Shown: positions 1-6,142 of the stretch, piece after piece | How positions within the stretch are numbered: position 1 is the first letter of the stretch | Layout of the letters: every line of letters begins with the position of its first letter | Notes under the pieces: model-generated | Database searches by the model: none | Told to the model about the DNA's origin: nothing | What the model saw: only the letters and a program-made list of their open reading frames with translations | Translations under genes and position numbers: made by a program | NCBI GenBank assembly: GCA_937873535.1 | Contig: CALMYA010000055.1 | Location: 1 to 7,085 of the forward strand | Source of the DNA: an uncultured bacterium | Lineage (GTDB): Bacteria; Patescibacteriota; Minisyncoccia; Phycocordibacterales; CAIZLB01 | Direction: 5' to 3' | DNA length: 7,085 bases

Positions 1-900
1 GGTCAGGGCTTTTTCAAGGTCTTCAGAGAGCCGTTCCTCAGCGCTTTTCGGATCTGTTTTGAAGTCGAGAAGCGAAATAGAGTCCACAAGAGCATCGACA
101 TCATGGCGGGATGTTTTGGAAAGTTCGATCCGCTCTCGTAGGGACTTTTTCTCGCCGTCGATGCGGACTTCGCTGTAGCCTTTGCCGAGAAGATCGTAGA
201 GGAGCTGGTAATACTCGCCTTTTCTGCCAACAACAACAGGCGCATATATTTTGAACATGCGGTCGTCTATACTTACCCCCATAATTGATTTACCAGCAAG
301 CGCTGCGGCTGTAGCAGCACCTGAACCAGCAGCTTTTTTAGCCGAAGCAGAGGCATCTTTACGCGAAGAAATTTTACCGCTGTTATGTTCACTGCCGCCA
401 TCCGAAACACTTTGCACCACGGTAAAAATTGAATCCAAAATTTCTTCTTTAGAAAGTTTTTTAATTTCTCTGGCGCACACCAAGCAATGCGGTCGGCCAA
501 TTCGTGCAAACAAAATTCGCAAGTAATCGTAAATTTCTGTAATTGTTGCAACAGTAGAACGTGGGTTATTTGAACGCGATTTTTGGTCGATGGAAATTGC
601 CGGCGAAAGACCGATTATTTCGTCGACATCAGGCTTCTGCAACTGACGCAAGAATTGGCGAGCATATGAAGAAAGAGATTCAATATAACGCCGCTGACCT
701 TCGGCAAAAATAGTATCGAATGCAAGCGACGACTTACCCGAACCCGAAAGCCCAGTAATTACAACCATTTTATTTCGCGGCATTTCAACTGTAATATCTT
801 TCAGATTATGCGTTCTCGCCCCACGAACAATAAGTTGGTCGGAATGCGACATGTCGGTTCGTGTACCGCCGCTTTTTTTATTGTTTGATGAAGGATTCAT
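1..900 (-). CDS. uvrA: UvrA, excinuclease ABC subunit A (N-terminal 300 residues; 3' end outside window)
   Basis: ATPase that scans DNA for damage with UvrB and loads UvrB at the lesion in nucleotide excision repair. The frame is open from ATG 900 to the left edge. Visible are the N-terminal block IVRGARTHNLKDI (residues 24-36), Walker A GLSGSGKSS (50-58), the family signature from FAEGQRRYIESLSSYARQ to SRSNNPRSTVAT (about 65-118), a Cys pair C139-x-x-C142, and IYAPVVVGRKGEY (218-230) entering the UvrB-binding region. Residues about 164-212 are an Ala/Ser/Gly/Lys-rich insert that I do not recall from E. coli-type UvrA. No Shine-Dalgarno precedes ATG 900; Met17 is an alternative start, since conservation begins after it. 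Codon style changes near position 240: GC is about 52% for 1-240 against about 43% for 241-600. The family assignment is near certain. Confidence 0.97.
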   Translation of the reverse strand, partial: MNPSSNNKKSGGTRTDMSHSDQLIVRGARTHNLKDITVEMPRNKMVVITGLSGSGKSSLAFDTIFAEGQRRYIESLSSYARQFLRQLQKPDVDEIIGLSPAISIDQKSRSNNPRSTVATITEIYDYLRILFARIGRPHCLVCAREIKKLSKEEILDSIFTVVQSVSDGGSEHNSGKISSRKDASASAKKAAGSGAATAAALAGKSIMGVSIDDRMFKIYAPVVVGRKGEYYQLLYDLLGKGYSEVRIDGEKKSLRERIELSKTSRHDVDALVDSISLLDFKTDPKSAEERLSEDLEKALT

Positions 901-954
901 TCTGTAGTTTGCTGCTATTTATATGCTCATTTGCCTAGCCATTTAACTCAAAAG

Positions 955-975
955 CCCCTAGCCGCGGCCTTGGGG
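955..975 (-). other. Possible hairpin in the uvrA leader
   Basis: On the minus strand CCCC (972-975) can pair with GGGG (955-958) around a CCGCGG core. The stem has an A·A mismatch and an irregular interior. It is followed by CTTTTGAG. It lies between the predicted uvrA promoter and ATG 900, so it could slow or attenuate transcription, or be chance. The stem is imperfect and the T-run is only four bases. Confidence 0.22.
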
Positions 976-997
976 TATGCATATGTAATATGAAGGC

Positions 998-1026
998 AGT
1001 ATAAACTTTTTCTAAAGGTTTGGCAA
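998..1026 (-). promoter_or_regulatory. Predicted sigma-70-type promoter of uvrA
   Basis: On the minus strand: -35 TTGCCA (1021-1026, 5 of 6 to consensus), a 17-nt spacer, and -10 TATACT (998-1003, 5 of 6). The expected start near 991 gives uvrA a leader of about 90 nt. The promoter lies just beyond the terminator of the upstream kinase gene, so uvrA appears to be its own transcription unit. A second -10-like TATAAA (918-923) has only a poor -35 (GTTAAA, 18 nt away). No LexA-type box was found nearby. Confidence 0.6.
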
Positions 1027-1042
1027 AAATTAAATAAAGTAG

Positions 1043-1081
1043 AAAAAAGCGCGCATCCCTTGCTATCGGGGTGCGCGCTTT
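1043..1081 (-). terminator. Intrinsic terminator after the adenylate kinase gene
   Basis: Inverted repeat with arms 1046-1059 and 1068-1081 and an 8-nt loop. The arms are AAAGCGCGCATCCC and GGGGTGCGCGCTTT. On the minus strand there are 13 Watson-Crick pairs and one C·A mismatch. The minus-strand 3' arm runs into TTTTTT (1043-1048) and then CTACTTT. It lies 26 nt past the kinase stop codon. The plus-direction tail (TTTGGTT) is weak, so it mainly acts leftward. It separates the kinase from the uvrA promoter. Confidence 0.85.
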
Positions 1082-1106
1082 GGTTCCTCCGCATAGGAGA
1101 AACGCT

Positions 1107-1718
1107 TTACTTCTTGACCATCCAATCGAGGCCGAGCATGCGGATATAATCATCCATGTTCATACGTAGATTCTGACCGTCAATCATGAAGAACTTTATT
1201 CCAAGCTTTTCCGCGTTGTGACGCAGGTACCGAATCATCGGTGCAGTCTGGAAATCGAACTCTTCAAGTCGCTGAGCGATGTTTTCAGGGTCGCTGTCTT
1301 GACTGTCACGCTTCCTGCCGGCCAACCTGCGAACGCAAGTGAATGGCGGCGTATCGATGTGAAGCGCGATGATGTTCTCGAACCCGAAGTGGCGAAGCCT
1401 TTCGATGGAAAAGTCCACCTGAGGCAGATTCCGAGGAAACCCGTCTAGGATGATGAGGTTTGATTCCTGAATTTCCTCAAGTGCTTCGTCAACAAGAGGC
1501 AAGATGGTTTCGTTCGGCACAAGAAGGCCTGCCTTCCTGTACTTGTCGATTTCCTTGCCAATGTCGGTCTTACCATCAACTTCCCTGTCGAGCTTTGCTC
1601 GAAAGGGAAGCTCTCTGTAGGAAATTCCCCTTTTTCTCAGCCCATCTTCGGTTGTTCCTTTTCCGCCGCCTGGTGAAGCGATGAGTTTGATTGCTGTTTT
1701 CTTGTGTCGTTCTGGCAC
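1107..1718 (-). CDS. adk: Adenylate kinase-family nucleoside monophosphate kinase (divergent, short-LID)
   Basis: Family members move phosphate from ATP to AMP, or to another NMP, in the cytoplasm. The protein has 203 residues. Walker A is ASPGGGKGT (14-22). GLLVPNETILPLVDEAL (64-80) matches the family LVPDE..I block. LDGFPRNLPQ (91-100) matches the DGFPR-x3-Q motif that contacts the NMP base. RRLAGR (130-135) and QRLEEF (149-154) hold LID and catalytic arginines. The LID is short with no zinc Cys pairs, so this is a short-type enzyme. The usual Thr-Gly-Asp segment before the NMP-binding Arg is replaced by SYRELPFR (33-40), so AMP specificity is uncertain and UMP/CMP kinase remains possible. 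The start is GTG 1716-1718, set by AGGAGG five bases upstream. GC is about 50% (hand count, 1141-1680). It lies 120 bp downstream of uvrB and ends at an intrinsic terminator. Confidence 0.88.
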   Translation of the reverse strand: MPERHKKTAIKLIASPGGGKGTTEDGLRKRGISYRELPFRAKLDREVDGKTDIGKEIDKYRKAGLLVPNETILPLVDEALEEIQESNLIILDGFPRNLPQVDFSIERLRHFGFENIIALHIDTPPFTCVRRLAGRKRDSQDSDPENIAQRLEEFDFQTAPMIRYLRHNAEKLGIKFFMIDGQNLRMNMDDYIRMLGLDWMVKK

Positions 1719-1723
1719 CGTTA

Positions 1724-1729
1724 CCTCCT
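1724..1729 (-). promoter_or_regulatory. Strong Shine-Dalgarno of the kinase gene
   Basis: A perfect AGGAGG lies five bases before GTG 1716-1718, fixing this non-ATG start. Neither uvrB nor the plus-strand small gene has anything comparable, and uvrA has no clear site, so this signal stands out in the window. Confidence 0.85.
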
Positions 1730-1798
1730 GGTTGAATGTTTAACTGTTGCTCTCTAAAAGACCAAATTAATGCCCGCCTAGAATAGACGAGCGCCAGA

Positions 1799-1827
1799 AA
1801 TATAACACAAATGTGAGGCAACTCCAA
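1799..1827 (-). promoter_or_regulatory. Possible extended -10 promoter for the kinase gene
   Basis: On the minus strand: -35-like TTGGAG (1822-1827, weak), a 17-nt spacer, and TATATT (1799-1804, 5 of 6) preceded by TGT, an extended -10 feature. The predicted start near 1792 gives a leader of about 74 nt. No terminator is visible between uvrB and the kinase, so read-through from uvrB is also likely. Confidence 0.35.
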
Positions 1828-1838
1828 ACTAAATCCCT

Positions 1839-4800
1839 TTATTCAAAACTCTGCTTCTTCGCTCTAATTCCCTTAGTCTCGTCCTTTTTTGCCTTGGCCG
1901 CACGCTTGGCGGTGCCTTCAATCATGGCCTTCATGGCCAGCACTTCGTCGCGCAAAATTGCGGCGGTTTCGAAATCGAGCATTTTTACGGCGTCGTTCAT
2001 CTGCTTTTCTTTCATACTTATCATTTTCTTTGGGTCTTTATTAAATTGCGCCGCATCAAGTACAAGCAAATTCTGCACAGTTTTTTGATGCTCGCTCATT
2101 ATTTGTTCGGTAATGTCATTTATTTTTTTAGCGATGGTCTTTGGGGTAATACCATGCTTTTTATTATATGCAAGCTGCACTTCGCGGCGGCGGTTCGTTT
2201 CTTTCATGGCACGTTCAAGCGAACCTGTCATATTGTCGGCATATAAAATAACGCGGCCATCTACGTTTCGCGCAGCGCGTCCAATAGTTTGAATAAGCGC
2301 AGTTTCAGAGCGAAGAAAGCCCTCTTTGTCTGCATCTAAAATTCCAATTAAAGAAACCTCAGGAAGGTCGAGGCCTTCTCGAAGCAGGTTCACTCCCACA
2401 AGCACGTCGAATTTACCGCGGCGAAATTCGGTAAGAATTTGAATTCTATCAAGGGTCATAATATCACTATGCACGTAGTTCGTTTTAATTCCCTTCTCTT
2501 TCAAAAATTCGGTAAGATCTTCAGCCATTTTTTTAGTAAGCGTGGTGGCAATAACGCGCTGGTCGTTCTTTATAACTTTTTCAGCTTCTTCGATGAAGTC
2601 AAAAATTTGGCCGGGGTATGCGGCGCTTTTATCGGAAGCTAAGCCACTTTTTTCAGAACTACCCCTTGCCGTAACAGGCTTCACCACCAAGACCGGGTCA
2701 ATAAGCCCTGTTGGTCTAATTATTTGCTCCACAATTTGCTGGCTATGTTCAAACTCATATTTTCCTGGGGTTGCCGATGTATAAACAAGCTGGCCAACCC
2801 GTGCTTCAAATTCATCGAACTTCAGCGGGCGGTTATCGGCGGCCGAAGGCAAACGAAAACCGTAGTCTATTAAATTCTTCTTGCGCGATGCGTCACCGGC
2901 AAACATTCCTCCAATTTGTGGAATGGTCACATGCGATTCATCTACAATTGTAAGAAAATCGGGCGAACCATCGGCCTTATGCGGAAAGTAAGAAAGCAAG
3001 GTGTCGGGAGCTTCATCAGGAGACTTTCCAGAAAAATGTCGCGAATAGTTTTCGATGCCGTTGCAATATCCGACTTCTTTAATAAGCGCCAAGTCGTAAT
3101 TTGTGCGGCGCTTTAGGCGTTCTGCTTCAATAATTTTTCCGGCAGCTGCAAAGCGCTTGAGCTGCGCTTCGAGCTCGGCTTTAATATCTACAACGGCGCG
3201 CTGGCGTTCATCTTCGGGTGTAACGAAATGCTTGGCAGGAAAGAGAAAGAAACTTTCAGGCTCCCCTTTTATGGCACGAGAAACTGCATCAATTAATGTA
3301 ACCGCCTCAATTTTGCTCGCCGAGCCTGCTCCAGAAAAAGTAAGCCTGTACATTACTCGCTCGTTTACCGGCATAATTTCCATTGTGTTACCAACAGCGC
3401 GAAATCTTCCTGGTGTAAGGTCGGCATTTGTGCGCGTAAAATATAAGCCTATAAGCCGACGAATGAATTCGTTGCGGTCGGCCTTCATTCCTTTTTCAAT
3501 TTTCATATTTACCTTCTGATACTCTTCAGGCGAACCCAAACCGTAAATGCACGAGACTGAAGCAACAATTATTACATCTTTACGCGTAAGCAATGCCTGA
3601 GTTGAAGCATGACGAAGACGCTCAATTTCTTCGTTTATCTGCGCTTCCTTTTCTATATATGTATCAGAATGAGAAATGTAGGCCTCCGGCTGATAGTAGT
3701 CGTAATACGACACAAAATAGTGCACTTCATTTTCAGGAAAGAATTCGCGGTACTCTTGCGCCAGCTGCGCCGCTAGAGTTTTGTTGTGGGCAATAACCAA
3801 AGTTGGCTTTTGAACCTGAGCAATAAGATTCGCAGCTGTGAATGTATTGTGAACAAATATACCTCCATGACCCGCCAAAAATGTTTCATTGCCTTCAACA
3901 GAAAAGTCATACACGTACTTTTCACCTCTTACCTCCTCTATCGAAACAATAGGAGACCAGAACAAATTAAGTAAAGATCTCTGCTCTTCAATCTCTTTTA
4001 AAATGAGAGTGCTGCCTAGGGCCCTAGCATGCAGGGATGAAAAAATCTTAGTTGCAATATCTCTGGAAGGAAGTCGTGCCTGCGATTCAATCATGGAAAT
4101 ATAGGATCGTTCACAGTTACAGTCTGAGGCGATCTCTCGTTGATGTACATTAAGAGCTGTGCGGATAGACTTTAACCACTCTCCATCAATGGGAATAACA
4201 TCGACATTTGTATTACAGGAAGGTTTTATTATTACGCTAAGTTTTGCGTTTTTCCTTTCCAGACAGAAGCCTATGTTTTGTTGAAAGGCCATTAAGTTCT
4301 TTTGACCGGAAATTCTCAGACTCCAAAAAGTGTTACGGATGTCCTTATTTGGCACCTTTATAAGTCGTTTGCGGATTCTTGTAGTAATGCCAAATCTCAG
4401 TAGTGCATATGACAAGCCTGATATTAAGTCCATGCTCGCAGAGACACAAGTAACTTCGTCGCCATCAACCCCGCCGTCTGATGAAAAATAAGCCTTCAGA
4501 AGCTGACTTAAATGCTCGTTTGAAAGTTCTGGCCAAAATTCTGGAAGTTGCTTCTTCTGTGCGTGTGACCCGAACAAACCACGGAACAATTCGGTAAGAA
4601 GTTTTGAAGAAATCTGATAATCATAGGTTTCAGGTCGATGGACTACCGGATGTCCTAGGCTGCAAAGGGTATCGCTAAAATCATTTATTATTTCCTGATC
4701 ACCCGAAGAAATCGTTATGAATCCTTTTGAAGCATGCCCTTCTGCTATGAAATAGCCAAATAATCTCATTAACTCATTTGTTACCTCTAGTTTAAACGGT

Positions 4801-5711
4801 AAACTATATTTTCCATATTTCCAGCGCATACCCTTCTCCTCGTCAAGTTGAACATACGGAAGGATGCAGCGAATCTGATTGCAGGTTTCAAGAGACATGC
4901 TGTCACCAGAGCAAGAAGCTCTGTATACCTTGTTATACAGACCAAACGCATATAATATCTTTTTATTTGAAAGCGAAATCTCATTGATGTCCCTAATATG
5001 TGCGTAGAAATTTTTTGGGTTTGCAATATATTTTTTCAAATCTATATGAGATATAGGGCTTTCTGGCTCTTGAATTTTCAAAGGGGTTGGAAGGTAGTCC
5101 CCGACATTTATCTCATTAGTTTCAGACAGAGAAAAAGATCTTTTATCCCTGCTTATTGAATAAAAATTATGATTGCCTGTAACAACAACCTCTTTTCCGC
5201 AAGAGGTTCTCACTTTATATAAAACATCGGGAGCAGCATGTCTGGTCATCTGCCTTATGTTTTTCCACTCTACTTTTTTGGTTTCAGGGTCAAAGCTCAG
5301 TGCCTTCATGTATACGTGTTCCGATTCCAGTAATTCTGTATCATCAATATATTGAACATGCGACGCATTTTCAGCCAGTTTTTTATCAATAATAGATGCG
5401 ATGCTAACCAAAGCAGTCTTTCCCCTCTCTTTTATTAAAACAGGGGTACTCCCAATTACACTTTTACCCGAGCCTGTAACACCAAGCAGGGTTTGATGCC
5501 TATATCCTTTTTTAAGCCCCTCTATGAGTTTTTCAATAGCCTGTGGCTGGTCTCCCGCAGGTTTATAGCCCGTACGAAGTTTGAAGCCGGCATTACCAAA
5601 AGTGGCATCAATATTGCTACCCTTACTGACCTTTCTGGCCCTACTGACATTATCGACTTTATCGTCACCATTTTTAGGTGTTTCTTTAGAATTTTTTGAG
5701 AGGCTCTTCAT
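1839..5711 (-). CDS. uvrB: UvrB, excinuclease ABC subunit B, interrupted by an in-frame intein
   Basis: UvrB verifies damage after UvrA loads it, then recruits UvrC for incision. The 1290-residue precursor minus the 539-residue intein (84-622) gives a predicted 751-residue product, longer than typical UvrB of about 670. Landmarks in precursor numbering: GYKPAGDQPQAIEKL (48-62); P-loop GVTGSGK (77-83) completed by T623; the beta-hairpin region YYDYYQPEAY (669-678); DESH (924-927); YTSATP (977-982); GVNLLREGLDLPEV (1106-1119); QTIGRAARN (1141-1149); and a C-terminal UVR motif (about 1230-1257, with DFETAAILRDEV) that contacts UvrC. Extra length comes from a polar N-terminal extension of about 38 residues, a Ser/Ala/Lys-rich insert (about 1013-1031) and a basic tail. 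No earlier or better start is visible. ATG 5711 lies seven bases past a good -10, implying a leaderless transcript. Confidence 0.98.
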   Translation of the reverse strand: MKSLSKNSKETPKNGDDKVDNVSRARKVSKGSNIDATFGNAGFKLRTGYKPAGDQPQAIEKLIEGLKKGYRHQTLLGVTGSGKSVIGSTPVLIKERGKTALVSIASIIDKKLAENASHVQYIDDTELLESEHVYMKALSFDPETKKVEWKNIRQMTRHAAPDVLYKVRTSCGKEVVVTGNHNFYSISRDKRSFSLSETNEINVGDYLPTPLKIQEPESPISHIDLKKYIANPKNFYAHIRDINEISLSNKKILYAFGLYNKVYRASCSGDSMSLETCNQIRCILPYVQLDEEKGMRWKYGKYSLPFKLEVTNELMRLFGYFIAEGHASKGFITISSGDQEIINDFSDTLCSLGHPVVHRPETYDYQISSKLLTELFRGLFGSHAQKKQLPEFWPELSNEHLSQLLKAYFSSDGGVDGDEVTCVSASMDLISGLSYALLRFGITTRIRKRLIKVPNKDIRNTFWSLRISGQKNLMAFQQNIGFCLERKNAKLSVIIKPSCNTNVDVIPIDGEWLKSIRTALNVHQREIASDCNCERSYISMIESQARLPSRDIATKIFSSLHARALGSTLILKEIEEQRSLLNLFWSPIVSIEEVRGEKYVYDFSVEGNETFLAGHGGIFVHNTFTAANLIAQVQKPTLVIAHNKTLAAQLAQEYREFFPENEVHYFVSYYDYYQPEAYISHSDTYIEKEAQINEEIERLRHASTQALLTRKDVIIVASVSCIYGLGSPEEYQKVNMKIEKGMKADRNEFIRRLIGLYFTRTNADLTPGRFRAVGNTMEIMPVNERVMYRLTFSGAGSASKIEAVTLIDAVSRAIKGEPESFFLFPAKHFVTPEDERQRAVVDIKAELEAQLKRFAAAGKIIEAERLKRRTNYDLALIKEVGYCNGIENYSRHFSGKSPDEAPDTLLSYFPHKADGSPDFLTIVDESHVTIPQIGGMFAGDASRKKNLIDYGFRLPSAADNRPLKFDEFEARVGQLVYTSATPGKYEFEHSQQIVEQIIRPTGLIDPVLVVKPVTARGSSEKSGLASDKSAAYPGQIFDFIEEAEKVIKNDQRVIATTLTKKMAEDLTEFLKEKGIKTNYVHSDIMTLDRIQILTEFRRGKFDVLVGVNLLREGLDLPEVSLIGILDADKEGFLRSETALIQTIGRAARNVDGRVILYADNMTGSLERAMKETNRRREVQLAYNKKHGITPKTIAKKINDITEQIMSEHQKTVQNLLVLDAAQFNKDPKKMISMKEKQMNDAVKMLDFETAAILRDEVLAMKAMIEGTAKRAAKAKKDETKGIRAKKQSFE
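4032..4181 (-). other. XRE/Cro-CI-type helix-turn-helix embedded in the intein
   Basis: Precursor residues 511-560, starting EWLKSIRTALNVHQREIAS. The pattern fits the XRE fold: a first helix ending in RxxL, then QREIASDCNCERSYISMIES (524-543) as the scaffold and recognition helices, then LPSRDIATKIFSSL (547-560). It lies after the second LAGLIDADG motif and before splicing block F. XRE domains are usually stand-alone regulators. Here it probably adds DNA contacts for target recognition, or could let the intein bind its own gene region; both are inferences. Confidence 0.82.
4470..4769 (-). other. LAGLIDADG homing-endonuclease core within the intein
   Basis: This covers precursor residues 315-414. 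Motif one is LFGYFIAEG (317-325), with acidic Glu324. Motif two is LLKAYFSSDGG (404-414), with acidic Asp412. Two motifs in one chain about 90 residues apart match monomeric dodecapeptide (DOD) endonucleases, which cut the intein-free allele so that repair copies the intein in. Both metal-binding acidic positions are retained, arguing against decay. The expected target is the empty uvrB P-loop sequence around GGTAAA/ACATTC. Confidence 0.88.
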
Positions 5712-5717
5712 GTCGGC

Positions 5718-5746
5718 ATCATACTATATTTGTGTGGATATCTCAA
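5718..5746 (-). promoter_or_regulatory. Predicted uvrB promoter giving a leaderless transcript
   Basis: On the minus strand: -35 TTGAGA (5741-5746, 5 of 6), a 17-nt spacer, and -10 TATGAT (5718-5723, 5 of 6). Only GCCGAC separates the -10 from the ATG (5709-5711), so the expected transcription start is the A of the start codon or next to it. No Shine-Dalgarno is present, as expected for a leaderless mRNA. Confidence 0.6.
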
Positions 5747-5777
5747 AAAGCTCATATTTTATTGAGTAGAAATTCAT

Positions 5778-5793
5778 GTCTATTTTCATAGAC
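5778..5793. repeat. Inverted repeat in the divergent promoter region, possible operator
   Basis: GTCTAT (5778-5783), a TTTC spacer, and ATAGAC (5788-5793) form a perfect 6-bp inverted repeat. It overlaps the candidate -35 of the small plus-strand gene and lies 32 bp beyond the uvrB -35. Three TTCAT copies (5773, 5785 and 5794) surround it. In AT-rich DNA chance is a real alternative. Confidence 0.35.
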
Positions 5794-5816
5794 TTCATAC
5801 ATTAATAGTTTATTAT
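5789..5816 (+). promoter_or_regulatory. Possible promoter of the 104-residue protein gene
   Basis: -35-like TAGACT (5789-5794, 4 of 6), a 16-nt spacer, and -10 TATTAT (5811-5816, 5 of 6). The expected start near 5823 leaves only a few bases before ATG 5827, so this transcript may also be leaderless. The AT-rich context makes spurious matches common. Confidence 0.38.
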
Positions 5817-5826
5817 TAACATATAT

Positions 5827-6141
5827 ATGTCTACAGAGTATGTAACAAAACAAGACCTAAAAGATGAATTCACGATTCAGCTTGCACGTTTCGAGCTTGA
5901 GCTTATGCCTAAAATTGAAGCCATGATGTACAGAGTTGTGAAAGAACAAAGCATGCAGTTCGAACGAAACGTCGGTGCAGTAGTTGAACATTTTCTTGCA
6001 AAAGTGCAAACACTGGCTGAAGGCGTAATGATGCAGATAGAATCGGTTGAGCGCTTAAGAATCGACAACTCAAAAGACCACGAATGGTACGAATCTAGGC
6101 TTAGTAAGTTAGAAGCGTTAAAACAATTAAAAAGGCGCTAA
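5827..6141 (+). CDS. Hypothetical 104-residue helical, coiled-coil-like protein
   Basis: I do not recognise a family. The protein is cytosolic in character: no signal peptide or membrane segment, rich in Glu, Lys, Met and Leu. Residues about 8-80 have few helix breakers (one Pro at 28) and heptad-like hydrophobic spacing, suggesting one long amphipathic helix or helical pair. Residues about 84-104 form a second charged helix ending LKRR. It has eight Met residues. It is divergent from uvrB across a 115-bp promoter region, and its stop lies one base from the tgt stop on the opposite strand. No Shine-Dalgarno precedes ATG 5827 (TAACATATAT). The support for a real gene is position, uninterrupted tight packing between two known genes, and protein-like composition. 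Small helical proteins that bind DNA-repair or cell-envelope partners look like this, but no role can be assigned. Confidence 0.75.
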   Translation: MSTEYVTKQDLKDEFTIQLARFELELMPKIEAMMYRVVKEQSMQFERNVGAVVEHFLAKVQTLAEGVMMQIESVERLRIDNSKDHEWYESRLSKLEALKQLKRR

Positions 6142-6142
6142 A

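Larger units (their letters stand above)
3846..5462 (-). mobile_element. UvrB intein: self-splicing Hint domain with LAGLIDADG endonuclease and XRE helix-turn-helix
   Basis: In-frame protein-splicing element of 539 residues (precursor residues 84-622). Removing it restores UvrB GVTGSGK-TFTAANLI exactly. Block A starts at Ser84 (SVIGSTPVLI). Block B contains TGNH (178-181). Block F is YVYDFSVEGNETFLAG (599-614). Block G is GGIFVHN, with penultimate His621, terminal Asn622 and +1 Thr623. These are the residues known for class 1 splicing with Ser/Thr chemistry. Between the splicing halves lie two LAGLIDADG motifs (about 317-325 and 404-413) and an XRE-type DNA-binding domain (about 511-560). All key residues are present and the frame is intact, so splicing and homing both look functional; neither is proven. 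Its GC overlaps that of the host gene, so recent arrival is not shown. Confidence 0.96.

Noticed and set aside
935..1153. Open frame of 72 codons on the minus strand across the kinase-uvrA gap
   Set aside because: It runs through the intrinsic terminator and the uvrA promoter and overlaps the kinase 3' end out of frame.
1741..1838. Terminator between uvrB and the kinase gene
   Set aside because: Only 3-bp stems could be formed around CTAGAATAG and there is no T-run in the right place, so read-through is more likely.
3103..3519. Open frame of 138 codons on the plus strand opposite uvrB
   Set aside because: It is antisense to conserved UvrB motifs. The Ser/Ala/Arg-rich translation is typical of an antisense shadow.
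4787..5026. Open frame of 79 codons on the minus strand within the intein
   Set aside because: It is a shifted frame overlapping confirmed intein coding sequence and has no family motif or ribosome site.
3846..5462. Base composition as proof that the intein is recently acquired
   Set aside because: Hand-counted 60-base lines range 33-50% GC inside the intein and 32-50% in uvrB around it, so they overlap. The intein call rests on motifs and the exact splice junction.
5712..5826. SOS/LexA box upstream of uvrB
   Set aside because: No CTGT-N8-ACAG or GAAC-N4-GTTC site was found. The GTCTAT/ATAGAC repeat does not match either. The uvrA upstream region (901-1045) is likewise negative.
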